DNA of 44,260 nt from Bacteroidaceae bacterium (GCA_024401305.1 JAKSLI010000022.1:1-44260); one strand, 5' to 3'; counted from the stretch's first letter, positions 1 to 11,702 are shown. Translations and numbers: made by a program. Notes: generated from the letters alone by a model not told the origin.

Positions 1-428
1 AAGTTGCTGGATTAATCAAATTACAGATTAAAGGTGGCGCTGCGAATCCTTCACCACCAGTAGGACCTGCTCTTGGTTCTAAGGGTATCAACATCATGGG
101 ATTCTGCAAAGAGTTCAACGCCAGAACCCAGGATAAGGCAGGTAAGGTACTTCCTGTTGTTATCACTTACTACTCTGACAAGTCATTTAGCTTCGAAATC
201 AAGACATCTCCAGCTGCTGTACAGCTCTTGGAGGCTGCCAAGATCAAGAGCGGTTCTGCTGAACCAAACCGTAAGAAGGTTGCATCTGTAACTTGGGAAC
301 AGGTTAAGGCTATCGCAGAAGACAAGCTCAAGGACCTCAACTGCTTCACTGTTGAGTCTGCTATGAAGCTTATTGCCGGTACAGCTAGAAGTATGGGTAT
401 CACAGTTACTGGAGAATTTCCAGGCTAA
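1..428 (+). CDS. rplK: 50S ribosomal protein L11 (5' partial)
   Basis: Large-subunit protein L11, which binds the GTPase-associated region of 23S rRNA. The first complete codon is at base 3 and reads [19 protein letters not shown], the conserved L11 N-terminus. Only about four codons are missing upstream, because the family normally begins MAKxVAG. The proline-rich [10 protein letters not shown] motif and the [13 protein letters not shown] segment are intact, and the RNA-binding C-terminal domain runs to the TAA at 426-428. It is the first gene seen of the rplK-rplA-rplJ-rplL-rpoB-rpoC operon, and nusG/secE would be expected upstream. Identification is certain; only the start lies outside the window. 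Confidence 0.97.
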   Translation, partial: VAGLIKLQIKGGAANPSPPVGPALGSKGINIMGFCKEFNARTQDKAGKVLPVVITYYSDKSFSFEIKTSPAAVQLLEAAKIKSGSAEPNRKKVASVTWEQVKAIAEDKLKDLNCFTVESAMKLIAGTARSMGITVTGEFPG

Positions 429-438
429 TTAATTAACT

Positions 439-467
439 TGCGGGAGGTGTTATCCGTTTGAACCGCA
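439..467 (+). promoter_or_regulatory. possible L1 autoregulatory hairpin before rplA
   Basis: The 53-base gap between rplK and the rplA ATG contains UGCGG (439-443) pairing with CCGCA (463-467) around an internal GGAGGUGUUAUCC segment. L1 is known to repress its own operon in many bacteria by binding an mRNA mimic of its rRNA site, and this is the right position for such a site. The assignment is inference from position and foldability; no consensus match was computed. The GGAGG lies too far from the ATG (over 30 bases) to be a simple ribosome binding site. Confidence 0.35.
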
Positions 468-481
468 TTAAATTTAAACAA

Positions 482-1174
482 ATGAGTAAACTGACAAAAA
501 ATCAAAAGGCTGTAGCTGGATTGGTTGAGACAGGTAAGGCTTACACACTTGCTGAGGCATCAGAACTCGTAAAGAAGATCACAACTACTAAGTTTGAGGC
601 TTCTGTCGATATCGATGTTCGTCTTGGTGTTGACCCTCGTAAGGCAAACCAGATGGTACGTGGTGTTGTAACTCTTCCAAACGGAACTGGTAAGACTGTT
701 CGCGTGCTCTGTCTCTGTACACCAGATCAGGAAGCTGCTGCTAAGGAAGCTGGTGCTGACTACGTTGGTCTTGACGAGTATGTTGACAAGATCAAGGGTG
801 GATGGACTGACATCGACGTTATCATCACAATGCCTTCTTGTATGGGTAAGATTGGTCCTCTTGGCCGTGTACTCGGTCCTCGTGGTCTTATGCCTAACCC
901 AAAGAGTGGTACAGTGACAATGGACGTTGCCAAGGCAGTTAAGGAAGTAAAGGCTGGTAAGATTGACTTCAAGGTGGACAAGACAGGTATTGTACACGCT
1001 TCAATCGGTAAGGTTACTTTCTCTCCAGAGCAGATCTATGGTAATGCAAAGGAATTCATCCAGACTATTATCAAGCTCAAGCCTGCTGCTGCTAAGGGTA
1101 CATACATCAAGAGTATCTTTATTTCGAGCACTATGAGTAAGGGTGTCAAAGTTGACCCTAAATCAGTTGAATAA
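482..1174 (+). CDS. rplA: 50S ribosomal protein L1
   Basis: L1 forms the mobile stalk at the E site of the 50S subunit and is usually the translational repressor of the L11 operon. The protein is 230 residues, the normal family length. The conserved block [20 protein letters not shown] lies about residues 126-145 and [14 protein letters not shown] follows. A TTG at 458 lies in the same frame, but the ATG at 482 (MSKLTKNQK) matches the family N-terminus and is preferred. It lies 53 bases after rplK and 20 bases before rplJ, in the same operon. Confidence 0.97.
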   Translation: MSKLTKNQKAVAGLVETGKAYTLAEASELVKKITTTKFEASVDIDVRLGVDPRKANQMVRGVVTLPNGTGKTVRVLCLCTPDQEAAAKEAGADYVGLDEYVDKIKGGWTDIDVIITMPSCMGKIGPLGRVLGPRGLMPNPKSGTVTMDVAKAVKEVKAGKIDFKVDKTGIVHASIGKVTFSPEQIYGNAKEFIQTIIKLKPAAAKGTYIKSIFISSTMSKGVKVDPKSVE

Positions 1175-1194
1175 CTCCGATAACTAAGGTTACA

Positions 1195-1713
1195 ATGAAA
1201 AAAGAAGTTAAAGATACTATCATCGCTGAACTTGGTGAGAAGATTAAGGAGTACGGTCACTTCTATCTTGTTGATGTAACAGGATTGAATGCTGAGAAGA
1301 CTTCTGCTCTCCGTCGCAAGTGTTTCCAGAGCGAGGTGAAGATGGTTGTTGTAAAGAACACCCTTCTCCAGAAGGCTCTCGAGGCTTCTGAAGTTGACTT
1401 TGAACCTCTCTATGGCGCTCTTAAGGGTAACACAGCTATGTTGTTCTGCAACACTGCTAATGTTCCTGCAAAGCTCCTTAAGGATTACAAGAAGGAAGGC
1501 ATCCCATCACTCAAGGCTGCATACGCTGAGGAAGGCATCTACGTAGGTGCAGATCAGCTCGATATACTTGCAGCAATCAAGAGCAAGAACGAAGTTATCG
1601 CGGATATCGTTGCACTGCTTCAGTCTCCAGCGAAGAACGTTATTTCTGCTCTTCAGTCTGGCGCACAGACAATTCACGGTGTGCTTAAGACTCTCGGTGA
1701 GCGTCCTGAATAA
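1195..1713 (+). CDS. rplJ: 50S ribosomal protein L10
   Basis: L10 anchors the L7/L12 dimers to the ribosome to form the stalk that recruits translation factors. The 172-residue product begins MKKEVKDTIIAELGEKI and contains the typical VVKNTLLQKAL segment of the rRNA-binding domain. Its C-terminal helix (about residues 135-172) is the L7/L12 docking region. Only 20 bases separate it from rplA, so there is no room for the long L10 leader found in some phyla; autoregulation, if present, must use another site. Confidence 0.97.
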   Translation: MKKEVKDTIIAELGEKIKEYGHFYLVDVTGLNAEKTSALRRKCFQSEVKMVVVKNTLLQKALEASEVDFEPLYGALKGNTAMLFCNTANVPAKLLKDYKKEGIPSLKAAYAEEGIYVGADQLDILAAIKSKNEVIADIVALLQSPAKNVISALQSGAQTIHGVLKTLGERPE

Positions 1714-1798
1714 TCAACGCTCGGCGTAAAATTTTCAAGGCTAGGTTTTCTGGCCAATCAACAATTATTATTAAAAAACAATTAAAACATTAAATATC

Positions 1799-2176
1799 AT
1801 GGCAGATATCAAAGCTATTGCTGAAGAATTGGTAAATTTGACAGTAAAGGAAGTAAATGAACTCGCAACAGTTCTTAAGGAAGAGTACGGAATCGAACCA
1901 GCTGCTGCTGCAGTTGCAGTTGCTGCTCCTGCTGCAGGTGGTGCTGCAGAGGCAGCAGAGGAGAAGGATTCTTTCGATGTAGTTCTCGCTGAAATCGGTG
2001 GCGCTAAGCTCGCTGTTGTAAAGGCAGTTAAGGAAGCTTGTGGTCTTGGTCTTAAGGAGGCTAAGGATCTCGTTGACGGTGCTCCTTCAACTCTTAAGGA
2101 AGGTCTTTCTAAGGCTGAAGCTGAGAACCTCAAGAAGGCTATCGAAGAGGCTGGCGCTAAGATCGAGCTCAAGTAA
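1799..2176 (+). CDS. rplL: 50S ribosomal protein L7/L12
   Basis: The 125-residue acidic stalk protein binds translation GTPases. It has the standard layout: an N-terminal dimerisation helix pair (residues 1-35), an alanine-rich hinge (about 38-55) and the globular C-terminal factor-binding domain with [20 protein letters not shown] (about residues 72-91). It lies 85 bases after rplJ and is followed by two hairpins before rpoB, consistent with a need for more L7/L12 than RNA polymerase. Confidence 0.97.
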   Translation: MADIKAIAEELVNLTVKEVNELATVLKEEYGIEPAAAAVAVAAPAAGGAAEAAEEKDSFDVVLAEIGGAKLAVVKAVKEACGLGLKEAKDLVDGAPSTLKEGLSKAEAENLKKAIEEAGAKIELK

Positions 2177-2194
2177 TCTTTCTTACGATTATAT

Positions 2195-2240
2195 AAAGTA
2201 TGCTAATTATCGGCGAAATGCTGCATAATTAGCATACTTT
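2195..2240 (+). terminator. hairpin 1 of the rplL-rpoB intergenic region
   Basis: A perfect 16-bp inverted repeat (2195-2210 with 2225-2240, starting AAAGTATGC) encloses a 14-base loop. It begins 18 bases after the rplL stop and its 3' arm ends in TTT followed by TTC. The position matches the partial terminator or processing site found between rplL and rpoB in other bacteria; the role here is inferred. Confidence 0.6.
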
Positions 2241-2258
2241 TTCACAAAAATCCATATA

Positions 2259-2298
2259 GAGTTAGGATTCATCCAGTAGATGAGTCCTGACTCTTTTA
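2259..2298 (+). terminator. hairpin 2 (likely attenuating terminator) before rpoB
   Basis: A 15-base arm at 2259-2273 (GAGTTAGGATTCATC) pairs with 2279-2293 through 13 Watson-Crick and two G-U pairs, with a 5-base loop, and TTTT follows at once. This is the form of an intrinsic terminator, placed 20 bases before the rpoB ATG. With the preceding hairpin it probably lowers rpoBC transcription relative to the ribosomal genes. Confidence 0.6.
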
Positions 2299-2317
2299 TG
2301 TCTTAATCCCATATAGA

Positions 2318-5300
2318 ATGGCTTCAAAAATCATTGACAACAGAGTAAACTTTGCGTCGATTCACAATCCGATGCCACTGCCGGACTTTCTTGACGTGCA
2401 GCTCAAGTCGTTCAAAGACTTCCTGCAGTTAGATACTCCACCAGAGGACAGAAAGAACGACGGTCTGTATAAGGTGTTCGCAGAGAACTTCCCTATCACG
2501 GATACACGTAACAACTTTGTGCTTGAATTCCTTGATTACTATATCGATCCACCTCGCTATTCAATAGCAGAGTGTTTGGAGCGTGGTCTTACTTACAGCG
2601 TGCCTTTGAAGGCAAAGATGAAGCTGTATTGTACAGACCCAGACCATGAAGACTTCGGTACAGTAATCCAGGACGTGTTCCTAGGTACAATCCCTTATAT
2701 GACTGACAATGGCACCTTTATCATTAATGGTGCTGAGCGTGTAGTTGTATCACAGCTCCACCGTTCTCCAGGTGTGTTCTTCGGTCAGGGTGTTCATTCA
2801 AACGGTACTGTTCTTTACTCTGCTCGTATCATTCCTTTCAAGGGCTCATGGATTGAGTTTGCAACAGATATTCAGGGTGTAATGTATGCTTACATCGACC
2901 GTAAGAAGAAGTTGCCTGTTACTACTCTTCTCCGTGCCATCGGTTATGAAACTGATAAGGACATCATCCAGATTTTTGATGCTGCAGAAGAAGTTAAGGT
3001 TACAAAGAAGGCCCTCAAGGAATGCCTCGGCAAGAGACTCGCTGCGCGTGTCTTGAAGACATGGACAGAAGACTTCGTTGATGAAGGTACTGGTGAAGTA
3101 GTTTCTATTGAGCGTAACAAGATGATTCTTGAGCGTATGACAGAGATTACTGAGGAGAATATCGAGGACATCCTTGATAGTGGCGTTTCTACAATCTTCC
3201 TTCACAAGGATGAGGAAACAGCTGAGAAGTATAGCCTTATCTTCAACACACTCGGTAAGGACCCTTGCGATTCAGAGCGCGAAGCTGTGCTCTATATCTA
3301 CCGCCAGTTGCGTAATGCTGACCCTACAGATGATGCAAGTGCTCGTGAAACAATCATGAACCTCTTCTTCTCTGACAAGCGTTATGACCTTGGTGAGGTA
3401 GGTCGCTACCGTATCAACAAGAAGCTTGGCTTGGATGAGAGCATGGATACTCGTATCCTTACAAAAGAGGATATCATTGAAATCATCAAGTATCTCATTC
3501 TTCTTGTTAACTCTAAGCAGAAGGTTGATGATATCGACCACTTGTCAAACCGTCGTGTGCGTACAGTAGGTGAGCAATTGAGCAACCAGTTCGCTGTAGG
3601 TCTTGCTCGTATGAGCCGTACAATCCGTGAGCGCATGAACGTTCGTGACAACGAAGTGTTTACTCCAACAGATTTGATCAACGCAAAGACTATCTCAAGC
3701 GTTATCAACTCATTCTTCGGAACAAACCCTCTGTCACAGTTCATGGACCAGACAAACCCACTTGCTGAGGTTACTCACAAGCGTCGTCTTTCTGCCCTTG
3801 GTCCTGGCGGTCTCTCTCGTGAGCGTGCAGGCTTCGAGGTTCGTGACGTACACTACACTCACTACGGTCGTCTTTGTCCTATCGAGTCTCCTGAAGGTCC
3901 AAACATCGGTCTTATTTCTTCACTTTGTGTGTATGCTAAGATCAACGACCTCGGATTCATTGAAACTCCATATCGTAAGGTTAACGATAGCGTAGTTGAC
4001 CTTAACAATGATAATATTGTTTACCTCTCAGCAGAAGAAGAGGAAAAGCTCGTTATCGGTCAGGGTAATGCACCACTTCGCGAAGATGGTACATTCATCC
4101 GTGATAACGTCAAGTGCCGTCAGGATGCTGACTTCCCTGTAGTTCCACCATCAGAAGTGAACCTCATGGATGTCTCACCACAGCAGATTGCCTCTATAGC
4201 TGCAGGTCTTATCCCATTCCTCGAGCACGACGATGCTCACCGTGCATTGATGGGATCTAACATGATGCGTCAGGCTGTGCCACTTCTTCACAATGAAGCA
4301 CCTATCGTAGGTACCGGTCTTGAGAAGAAGGTCTGCGAGGACTCTCGTACAATGGTTACTGCTGAAGGCGAAGGTGTTATTGAATATGTAGATGCTACTA
4401 CTATTCGTATCGCATACGACCGCACAGAAGATGAAGACTTCGTTAGCTTCGATTCTAATGTTAAGGAATATCCTATCTCTAAGTTCCGCCGCACTAACCA
4501 GAACATGGTTATCGACCTCCGCCCAATCTGTGAGAAGGGTCAGCGTGTAAAGAAGGGTGATATCCTTACAGAAGGTTATGCAACAGAAAACGGCGAACTC
4601 GCACTTGGTCGCAACCTCCTCGTGGCTTACATGCCTTGGAAGGGTTACAACTATGAGGACGCTATCGTGCTCAACGAGCGCATCGTTCGCGAAGATGTTC
4701 TTACTTCTGTCCATGTTGACGAGTACTCACTCGAAGTTCGTGAGACTAAGCGTGGTGAAGAAGAGTTCACTTCAGATATTCCAAATGTAAGCGAGGAAGC
4801 TACAAAGGATCTTGACGATAACGGTATCATCCGTATCGGTGCTCGCATCGAGCCAGGCGATATCATGATTGGTAAGATTTCTCCTAAGGGCGAAAGCGAT
4901 CCTTCACCAGAAGAGAAGCTCCTCCGTGCCATCTTCGGCGACAAGGCTGGTGATGTCAAGGATTCTTCTCTCAAGGCAAATCCTTCACTTAGCGGTGTGA
5001 TCATCGACAAGAAGCTTTTCAAGCGTGTTGTTAAGACTCGTGGTTCTCGTGCTCACGACAAGGCTGTTCTTGCAAGCATCGAAGAGGAATTCAACATGAA
5101 GGTTGAAGACCTTAAGATGATTCTCATCGATAAGCTCCTTGTTCTTACAGAAGACAAGCTTTCTGAAGGTGTCAAGGATTATACAGGTGCTATCATCATC
5201 CCTAAGGGTGCTAAGTTCACTGCTGCTATCCTCGGTACACTCGAGTATGACGGCATTGAGTCTAACCAGTGGACAGATGACGAACACACTAACGGACTTA

Positions 5301-6130
5301 TCCGTCAGCTCATCATCAACTACTTGAAGAAGTACAAGCTTCTTGATGCAGAGAGCAAGCGCCGTAAGTTCGCAGTTACTATCGGTGATGAACTTCCATC
5401 AGGCGTTCTTCAGATGGCAAAGGTATATGTTGCCAAGAAGCGTAAGATTGGTGTTGGTGATAAGCTCGCCGGTCGTCACGGTAACAAGGGTATCGTATCA
5501 AAGGTTGTTCGCCAGGAGGATATGCCATTCCTCGAAGACGGTCGTCCTGTTGACTTGGTATTGAACCCACTTGGTGTGCCTTCTCGTATGAACCTTGGTC
5601 AGATTTTCGAAGCTATCCTCGGTGCTGCAGGTAAGAAGCTCGGTTGCAAGTTTGCTACACCTATCTTTGATGGTGCCAAGCTTGAAGACCTTGAAGAATG
5701 GACTGAGAAGGCTGGACTTCCAAAGAACTGCTCTACTTACCTTTACGATGGTGAGACAGGTGAGAAGTTCGACCAGCCAGCTACAATTGGTATCACATAC
5801 TTCTTGAAGCTCGGTCACATGGTAGAAGACAAGATGCACGCTCGTTCTATCGGTCCATACTCTCTCATCACTCAGCAGCCACTCGGTGGTAAGGCTCAGT
5901 TCGGTGGTCAGCGTTTCGGAGAGATGGAAGTTTGGGCTATCGAGGCATTCGGTGCCAGCCATGTTCTTCAGGAAATCCTCACCGTTAAGTCTGATGATGT
6001 CGTAGGACGTTCTAAGACATACGAGGCAATCGTTAAGGGTGATCCAATGCCAACACCAGGCATTCCTGAATCTCTCAACGTGCTTCTTAATGAACTTGGA
6101 GGTCTCGGTCTTAGTGTTCGTCTCGATTAG
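2318..6130 (+). CDS. rpoB: DNA-directed RNA polymerase beta subunit
   Basis: Beta subunit of RNA polymerase, 1270 residues, the usual length for Bacteroidota. The rifampicin-binding cluster (about residues 466-515) reads [12 protein letters not shown] followed by [20 protein letters not shown]. Asp477, His487 and Ser492, equivalent to E. coli D516, H526 and S531, are all wild type, so no resistance substitution is seen at these sites. Other conserved blocks include [20 protein letters not shown] and [18 protein letters not shown] near the C-terminus, which docks onto RpoC. It follows rplL after two hairpins and precedes rpoC by 53 bases. Codon use is strongly biased, as in other highly expressed genes here. 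Confidence 0.99.
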   Translation: MASKIIDNRVNFASIHNPMPLPDFLDVQLKSFKDFLQLDTPPEDRKNDGLYKVFAENFPITDTRNNFVLEFLDYYIDPPRYSIAECLERGLTYSVPLKAKMKLYCTDPDHEDFGTVIQDVFLGTIPYMTDNGTFIINGAERVVVSQLHRSPGVFFGQGVHSNGTVLYSARIIPFKGSWIEFATDIQGVMYAYIDRKKKLPVTTLLRAIGYETDKDIIQIFDAAEEVKVTKKALKECLGKRLAARVLKTWTEDFVDEGTGEVVSIERNKMILERMTEITEENIEDILDSGVSTIFLHKDEETAEKYSLIFNTLGKDPCDSEREAVLYIYRQLRNADPTDDASARETIMNLFFSDKRYDLGEVGRYRINKKLGLDESMDTRILTKEDIIEIIKYLILLVNSKQKVDDIDHLSNRRVRTVGEQLSNQFAVGLARMSRTIRERMNVRDNEVFTPTDLINAKTISSVINSFFGTNPLSQFMDQTNPLAEVTHKRRLSALGPGGLSRERAGFEVRDVHYTHYGRLCPIESPEGPNIGLISSLCVYAKINDLGFIETPYRKVNDSVVDLNNDNIVYLSAEEEEKLVIGQGNAPLREDGTFIRDNVKCRQDADFPVVPPSEVNLMDVSPQQIASIAAGLIPFLEHDDAHRALMGSNMMRQAVPLLHNEAPIVGTGLEKKVCEDSRTMVTAEGEGVIEYVDATTIRIAYDRTEDEDFVSFDSNVKEYPISKFRRTNQNMVIDLRPICEKGQRVKKGDILTEGYATENGELALGRNLLVAYMPWKGYNYEDAIVLNERIVREDVLTSVHVDEYSLEVRETKRGEEEFTSDIPNVSEEATKDLDDNGIIRIGARIEPGDIMIGKISPKGESDPSPEEKLLRAIFGDKAGDVKDSSLKANPSLSGVIIDKKLFKRVVKTRGSRAHDKAVLASIEEEFNMKVEDLKMILIDKLLVLTEDKLSEGVKDYTGAIIIPKGAKFTAAILGTLEYDGIESNQWTDDEHTNGLIRQLIINYLKKYKLLDAESKRRKFAVTIGDELPSGVLQMAKVYVAKKRKIGVGDKLAGRHGNKGIVSKVVRQEDMPFLEDGRPVDLVLNPLGVPSRMNLGQIFEAILGAAGKKLGCKFATPIFDGAKLEDLEEWTEKAGLPKNCSTYLYDGETGEKFDQPATIGITYFLKLGHMVEDKMHARSIGPYSLITQQPLGGKAQFGGQRFGEMEVWAIEAFGASHVLQEILTVKSDDVVGRSKTYEAIVKGDPMPTPGIPESLNVLLNELGGLGLSVRLD

Positions 6131-6136
6131 GAAAAC

Positions 6137-6164
6137 AAGTATAAAGTATTACTTATTACTTATA
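6137..6164 (+). repeat. small inverted heptamer array between rpoB and rpoC
   Basis: Four 7-mers in phase form a palindrome: AAGTATA and AAGTATT on the left, ACTTATT and ACTTATA on the right, with no spacer. It fills half of the 53-base rpoB-rpoC gap. It is the smallest member of the short-unit array family described in the findings and uses nearly the same unit as the larger array at 24641-24765. Confidence 0.6.
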
Positions 6165-6183
6165 CTTAAAAAAATCAAACAAA

Positions 6184-9100
6184 ATGGCATTCAAAAAAGA
6201 ATCAAAGATAAAGAACAATTTCTCGAAGATTACAATCAGCTTGTCTTCTCCAGAGGAAATTCTTGAGCATTCGTGCGGTGAGGTTACAAAGCCAGAAACC
6301 ATCAATTACCGTACATATAAGCCAGAGCGTGACGGACTTTTCTGCGAGCGCATCTTCGGTCCTACAAAGGATTTCGAGTGTGCCTGCGGTAAGTTCAAGC
6401 GTATCCGCTACCGTGGCACTATCTGCGACCGTTGTGGTGTAGAGGTGACAGAGAAGAAGGTACGTCGTGAGCGTTCTGGTCACATTGAACTCGTTGTGCC
6501 AGTAGCTCATATCTGGTACTTCCGTTCACTCCCTAACAAGATTGGTTATCTCCTTGGTATTCCTACAAAGAAACTCGACAGCATCATCTATTATGAGAAG
6601 TATGTCGTTATTCAGCCAGGATGGTTTGCTAACAAGAAGAATGCTGAGAAGGAACTTCTTCTCGGCGCTCAGAGAGGCGACATCTTGACAGAGGAAGAAT
6701 ATCAGGAGATTATGGACAAGCTCCCAGAGGACAATGAATATCTCGAGGATAGCGATCCTAAGAAGTTCATTGCTAAGATGGGTGCTGAGGCTATCTACGA
6801 TCTCCTCAAGGACCTCGACCTTGACTCTCTTTCTTACGAACTCCGTGACCGTGCTACAACAGACGGTTCTCAGCAACGTAAGACAGAAGCCCTCAAGCGT
6901 CTTCAGGTAGTGGAGGCTTTCCGCCAGTCTATGGCAAAGAATCTCAATGGCGAGCCACGTCAGGAAGGCGAAGAGCCAATGAACCGTCCTGAATGGATGA
7001 TCATGAAGATTCTCCCTGTCACTCCTCCAGAACTCCGTCCACTCGTACCACTTGATGGTGGTCGCTTCGCAACTTCTGACCTCAACGACCTCTATCGTCG
7101 TGTTATCATCCGTAACAACCGTCTTAAGCGTCTCGTTGAAATCAAGGCTCCAGAGGTTATTCTCCGCAACGAAAAGCGTATGCTTCAGGAAGCTGTCGAT
7201 TCATTGTTCGACAACTCTCGCAAGTCATCTGCCGTTAAGAGCGAAAGCAACCGTCCACTCAAGTCACTCTCTGACTCTCTCAAGGGTAAGCAGGGACGTT
7301 TCCGTCAGAACCTCCTCGGTAAGCGTGTTGACTACTCAGCTCGTTCCGTAATCGTTGTTGGTCCTGAGCTCAAGATGGGTGAGTGTGGTCTTCCAAAGCT
7401 TATGGCAGCAGAACTTTACAAGCCATTCATCATCCGCAAGCTCATCGAGCGTGGTATCGTGAAGACTGTAAAGAGTGCTAAGCGTATCGTTGATCGTCGC
7501 GAACCAATCATCTGGGACATCCTTGAGAATGTTATGAAGGGTCACCCAGTTCTCTTGAACCGTGCGCCAACACTTCACCGTCTCGGTATCCAGGCATTCC
7601 AGCCAAAGCTCATCGAGGGTAAGGCAATCCAGCTCCACCCACTCGCATGTACAGCGTTCAACGCCGACTTCGATGGTGACCAGATGGCCGTTCACCTCCC
7701 ACTTTCTAATGAAGCAATTCTTGAAGCACAGATTTTGATGCTTCAGAGCCACAATATCCTCAACCCTGCTAACGGTGCGCCTATCACTGTGCCTTCACAG
7801 GACATGGTGCTCGGTCTTTACTACATCACAAAGCTTCGTCCAGGAGCTAAGGGTTCAGGTTTGAAGTTCTACGGTCCAGAAGAGGCTATCATTGCCCACA
7901 ACGAAGGCCGTTGCGAACTCCACGCACCTGTAAATGTTGTAGTAGAAGACCTCAACGAGCGCGGCGAATATGTTAAGAAGATGGTTGAGACTTCTGTAGG
8001 TCGTGTTATCGTTAACGAACTCGTACCTCGTGAGATGGGCTTCGTAAACACAATCATCTCTAAGAAGTCACTCCGTGATATCATCACTGATGTTATCAAG
8101 AAGGTCGGTTTCGCCAAGGCTTGCGAATTCCTCGATGGAATCAAGGACCTCGGTTACCGCATGGCTTACGAGGCTGGTCTTTCATTCAACCTCGACGATA
8201 TCATCATCCCTGAGTCTCGTGCAGCTATTATCAAGAAGGGTGAGGAAGATGTTCAGCAGATTACTGACAACTACAACATGGGCTTCATCTCAGATAACGA
8301 GCGTTACAATCAGGTAATTGATACTTGGACTCATGTCAACAATAACATCGGTGATGTCCTCATGAAGGAAATGACCGAGGCTGACCAGGGCTTCAACGCC
8401 GTTTACATGATGCTCGACTCTGGTGCCCGTGGTTCTAAGGACCAGATTAAGCAGCTCGCTGGTATGCGTGGTTTGATGGCTAAGCCTCAGAAGGCAGGTG
8501 CTGAAGGTCACGATACTATTGAAAACCCAATCCTTTCCAACTTCAAGATTGGTATGTCAGTGCTCGAGTACTTCATCTCTACTCACGGTGCTCGAAAGGG
8601 TCTTGCCGATACTGCTATGAAGACAGCCGACGCTGGTTACCTTACTCGTCGTCTTGTTGACGTTTCTCACGATGTAATCATCAACGAAGAAGACTGTGGC
8701 ACCCTCCGCGGACTTGAATGTCGCGCTCTCAAGAAGGGTGACGAGGTTGTTGCCAAGCTCTACGATAGAATCCTCGGTCGTGTATCTGTTCACGATGTTA
8801 TCCACCCACAGACAGGACGTCTCATCGTTTCTGCTGGTCACGAGATCACAGAGGCTATCGCACAGGCTATCGAAGATTCTCCAATCGAGACTGTTGAGAT
8901 TCGTTCAGTGCTCACTTGTGAAAGTCGTCAGGGTGTCTGCATGAAGTGTTACGGACGTAACCTTGCTACTGCCAAGATGGTACAGAAGGGTGAGGCTGTC
9001 GGCGTAATCGCTGCTCAGGCTATTGGTGAGCCTGGTACTCAGCTTACTCTCCGTACATTCCACGCCGGTGGTATTGCCGGTGGTGCTGCAGCTAACGCAT

Positions 9101-10533
9101 CTATCGTTTCCAAGAATGAAGCTCTCGTAGAGTTTGAAGAACTCCGTACAGTTCCTTTCGTTGACGAGGAAGGCAAGGAGTGCGAAATGGTAGTAAGCCG
9201 TCTTGCAGAATGTCGTTTCATTGAGCCACATACTAAGATTGTTCTCTCTGTAGTTCAGGTTCCTTACGGTTCTTCACTCTATGTTCACGAAGGCGATAAG
9301 GTTAAGGCAAACGAACTTGTGGCTAAGTGGGATCCATTCAACGCTGTTATCGTATCAGAATTCGGTGGTAAGGTTAGGTTCAAGGACATCAAGGAAGGTG
9401 TTACTTACGCAACAGAAACCGATGATGCTACAGGCCTTACAGAGCGTATCATCATTGAAAGCCGCTCTAAGACAGAGCTCTTCGTTCCTACTTGTGATAT
9501 CCTTGACGAGGACGGAAACGAAATCGCTTCATATATCTTCCCTGTAGGTGCTCACATCGCCGTAGAAGATGGCGCAATGATCAAGTCGGGTGAAACTCTC
9601 GTTAAGATTCCTCGTACTGTTGCCAAGGGTGGCGATATTACGTCAGGTCTTCCACGTGTTACTGAGCTCTTCGAGGCTCGTAACCCATCTAACCCAGCTG
9701 TTGTATCTGAAATTGATGGTACAGTAACCCTCGGTAAGGTAAAGCGTGGTAACCGCGAAATCATCGTAACTTCAAAGACAGGCGACGAGCGTAAGTATCT
9801 CGTTAACATGTCTAACCAGATTCTCGTTCAGGCTAACGATGCCGTTCGTGCAGGAACTCCACTCTCAGATGGTGCTGTTACGCCAAGCGACATCCTCGCA
9901 ATCAACGGTCCTACCGCAGTTCAGGAATACATCGTAAACGGTGTTCAGGATGTATATCGTGCACAGGGTCTTAAGATCAACGACAAGCACTTCGAGATTA
10001 TCGTACGCCAGATGATGCGTAAGGTTCAGATCAATGATCCGGGCGATACAACATTCCTCGAGCAGGAACTCGTTGACAAGCTTGATTTCCGTGAGGAGAA
10101 CGACCGCATCTGGGGCAAGAAGGTTGTTGTCAAGGCTGGCGACTCTAAGACACTCAAGCCAGGTCAGATCATCACTCCACGCCGTTTCCGCGACGAGAAC
10201 TCTGCGCTCAAGCGTCGCGACTTGAAGCTTGTTGAGGTTCGTGATGCAGTTCCAGCTACATCTACTCAGGTTCTTCAGGGTATCACTCGTGCTGCCCTCC
10301 AGACAAAGAGCTTCATGTCAGCAGCATCATTCCAGGAAACTACAAAGGTTCTCAACGAAAGCGCTATCCGTGCAAAGGTCGATGGCCTTGTAGGTATGAA
10401 GGAGAATGTTATCTGTGGTCACCTCATCCCTGCTGGTACAGGTCAGCGTGAGTTCGAGAAGATTGCCGTAACATCTCGCGATGAATACGAACGCGCACAG
10501 ATGACTCGTCAGCATATCACTGATTACTATTAA
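6184..10533 (+). CDS. rpoC: DNA-directed RNA polymerase beta' subunit
   Basis: Catalytic beta' subunit, 1449 residues. The N-terminal zinc ribbon has the CxC...CxxC pattern (CACG about residue 70, CDRCG about residue 86). The magnesium-binding active-site loop [12 protein letters not shown] begins at residue 493, with Asp495, Asp497 and Asp499. The bridge-helix/trigger-loop region and the second zinc site ([13 protein letters not shown]) are intact, followed by [16 protein letters not shown]. It is the last gene of the operon and is followed by a strong terminator. Confidence 0.99.
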   Translation: MAFKKESKIKNNFSKITISLSSPEEILEHSCGEVTKPETINYRTYKPERDGLFCERIFGPTKDFECACGKFKRIRYRGTICDRCGVEVTEKKVRRERSGHIELVVPVAHIWYFRSLPNKIGYLLGIPTKKLDSIIYYEKYVVIQPGWFANKKNAEKELLLGAQRGDILTEEEYQEIMDKLPEDNEYLEDSDPKKFIAKMGAEAIYDLLKDLDLDSLSYELRDRATTDGSQQRKTEALKRLQVVEAFRQSMAKNLNGEPRQEGEEPMNRPEWMIMKILPVTPPELRPLVPLDGGRFATSDLNDLYRRVIIRNNRLKRLVEIKAPEVILRNEKRMLQEAVDSLFDNSRKSSAVKSESNRPLKSLSDSLKGKQGRFRQNLLGKRVDYSARSVIVVGPELKMGECGLPKLMAAELYKPFIIRKLIERGIVKTVKSAKRIVDRREPIIWDILENVMKGHPVLLNRAPTLHRLGIQAFQPKLIEGKAIQLHPLACTAFNADFDGDQMAVHLPLSNEAILEAQILMLQSHNILNPANGAPITVPSQDMVLGLYYITKLRPGAKGSGLKFYGPEEAIIAHNEGRCELHAPVNVVVEDLNERGEYVKKMVETSVGRVIVNELVPREMGFVNTIISKKSLRDIITDVIKKVGFAKACEFLDGIKDLGYRMAYEAGLSFNLDDIIIPESRAAIIKKGEEDVQQITDNYNMGFISDNERYNQVIDTWTHVNNNIGDVLMKEMTEADQGFNAVYMMLDSGARGSKDQIKQLAGMRGLMAKPQKAGAEGHDTIENPILSNFKIGMSVLEYFISTHGARKGLADTAMKTADAGYLTRRLVDVSHDVIINEEDCGTLRGLECRALKKGDEVVAKLYDRILGRVSVHDVIHPQTGRLIVSAGHEITEAIAQAIEDSPIETVEIRSVLTCESRQGVCMKCYGRNLATAKMVQKGEAVGVIAAQAIGEPGTQLTLRTFHAGGIAGGAAANASIVSKNEALVEFEELRTVPFVDEEGKECEMVVSRLAECRFIEPHTKIVLSVVQVPYGSSLYVHEGDKVKANELVAKWDPFNAVIVSEFGGKVRFKDIKEGVTYATETDDATGLTERIIIESRSKTELFVPTCDILDEDGNEIASYIFPVGAHIAVEDGAMIKSGETLVKIPRTVAKGGDITSGLPRVTELFEARNPSNPAVVSEIDGTVTLGKVKRGNREIIVTSKTGDERKYLVNMSNQILVQANDAVRAGTPLSDGAVTPSDILAINGPTAVQEYIVNGVQDVYRAQGLKINDKHFEIIVRQMMRKVQINDPGDTTFLEQELVDKLDFREENDRIWGKKVVVKAGDSKTLKPGQIITPRRFRDENSALKRRDLKLVEVRDAVPATSTQVLQGITRAALQTKSFMSAASFQETTKVLNESAIRAKVDGLVGMKENVICGHLIPAGTGQREFEKIAVTSRDEYERAQMTRQHITDYY

Positions 10534-10553
10534 AATTTTTTGTAAGATATAAT

Positions 10554-10590
10554 AAAAAAACCGCAACGCTTAAGTTGCGGTTTTTTTTTT
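10554..10590. terminator. intrinsic terminator after rpoC, bidirectional
   Basis: The stem CCGCAAC/GTTGCGG (10561-10580, 6-base loop) has seven A residues before it and ten T residues after it. It therefore works for rpoC on the plus strand and can also stop transcripts leaving the convergent EcsC-like gene. Confidence 0.92.
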
Positions 10591-10639
10591 ATTCTTCAGC
10601 TTCAGATTATCAATTTCCCATGAGACCTATCTCCACATT

Positions 10640-11398
10640 TTAGGCTTGTTCTTGCAAGTGTTTGCGAAGCTTGTTGCACATTGGAATGAAGATGACGACT
10701 GATACCAAGCCGGAGATTGCGGCACATGTTATCGGTACCAATGCGTTGAAGGCGAGGTCCACATTCTCCTTTGTAATGACGACTGAGCCCCATTTGATTC
10801 CTTGGCGGCGGAGTACAATGAATGCGGTTTTTGACAGTCTTGTCACGAACTGAGGTCCAAGTTTCTTTACTACCTGACGGGCGAGCCATCCTATGGCGCT
10901 CTTCAGCTTCTGGAGGATTGGATATTTTCCTATCATCAGTCCGCTACTGTCAATGGCTATGATGCGCTGCACACTCTCCTTTTCATCCTTGTGAAGATCG
11001 ACTGATGTGCCGTAGAGCATCATTATCTTCTGCATGGCAATGAAAAGAACGCTTTGGAAGAAGATGAGGTCGAAGGCGCAGGCAAGAATCATTAACCAGA
11101 AGTCTTCGGGGAATGTTGTCAGAAACGACACGAAGAACACCATCATTCCGTATTTTCTCATCATCTTGCGATACTCTTTCTTGCTCGCTTTCTCACCAAG
11201 AACAGCCGCCGGGGATGTTTCAGTGGCTTGCATTATGAGTTCATCTTTCTTGTCAGGATAATGTTTTGCGATGATGGAACTGATGTATTCGTCGCGATTT
11301 ACCTTGTTGTAGCGCACGCGGAGAAGCTGCGAGAGCAGCCATTCGTAGCGATCAGCAAAGAAGTTTATTATCTCTTTTATTTTGGTAATTATGCTCAT
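10640..11398 (-). CDS. EcsC-like membrane-associated protein
   Basis: The product of about 252 residues has hydrophobic stretches near residues 73-115 (MMVFFVSFLTTFPEDFWLMI and the following segment) and at the C-terminus (ITCAAISGLVSVVIFIPM). The pattern of a hydrophobic helix followed by QKIMMLYG, and a final small-residue membrane segment, resembles the EcsC family, whose biochemical role is not established. The ATG at 11398 (MSIITKIKEI) is chosen over an upstream in-frame start because a good -7 box lies just upstream of it. The gene is convergent with rpoC and divergent from the PUL, with no functional link to either apparent. Confidence 0.55.
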   Translation of the reverse strand: MSIITKIKEIINFFADRYEWLLSQLLRVRYNKVNRDEYISSIIAKHYPDKKDELIMQATETSPAAVLGEKASKKEYRKMMRKYGMMVFFVSFLTTFPEDFWLMILACAFDLIFFQSVLFIAMQKIMMLYGTSVDLHKDEKESVQRIIAIDSSGLMIGKYPILQKLKSAIGWLARQVVKKLGPQFVTRLSKTAFIVLRRQGIKWGSVVITKENVDLAFNALVPITCAAISGLVSVVIFIPMCNKLRKHLQEQA

Positions 11399-11426
11399 GA
11401 GGGGGGTGCTGTTAAAAATAACCGAT

Positions 11427-11435
11427 GCAAAGTTA
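11427..11435 (-). promoter_or_regulatory. -7 element for the EcsC-like gene
   Basis: On the minus strand TAACTTTGC fits the Bacteroidota TAnnTTTG -7 box, about 29 bases upstream of the ATG at 11398. No convincing -33 TTTG is seen at the ideal spacing, so this is moderate support only. Confidence 0.4.
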
Positions 11436-11702
11436 CACATTTATATATAAATACAGAAGACATACCTACTATTTTTGCAAAAAATATACTACTTTTTGTA
11501 ATTTCTATATAGCAAAAACTGATTTAACGCATAAATTTTAATACTATTTTTGCATTTTTCGTGCCATTGTTAAGAAATGTAAATCAACTTTTATAACTTT
11601 GCACTTGGAATTAAGTGTTGTATATACAAGGAATTAAGGTGATTTAATGTAGAGAATCAAAGACTAACCCGTATAAAATTCTTATTATTAAATACAATTT
11701 TT
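11436..11702 (+). promoter_or_regulatory. PUL promoter region upstream of susC
   Basis: This AT-rich stretch holds three matches to TAnnTTTGC on the plus strand: 11470-11478 (TATTTTTGC), 11545-11553 (the same) and 11594-11602 (TAACTTTGC). The last is the best candidate for the susC start because it leaves a 5' leader of about 95 bases. Its nearest TTG (11567-11569) is 24 bases upstream, somewhat longer than ideal. No gene and no sensor or regulator gene is found here, so the PUL regulator must lie elsewhere. Confidence 0.4.

Noticed and set aside
3700-3860. Rifampicin-resistance substitutions in rpoB
   Set aside because: Residues equivalent to E. coli D516, H526 and S531 are wild type and the cluster matches consensus.
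7336-7752. Long minus-strand frame opposite rpoC
   Set aside because: Biased codon use in rpoC leaves the complementary frame open; no family similarity is seen. The same holds for other antisense frames over rplA, rpoB, susC and susD.
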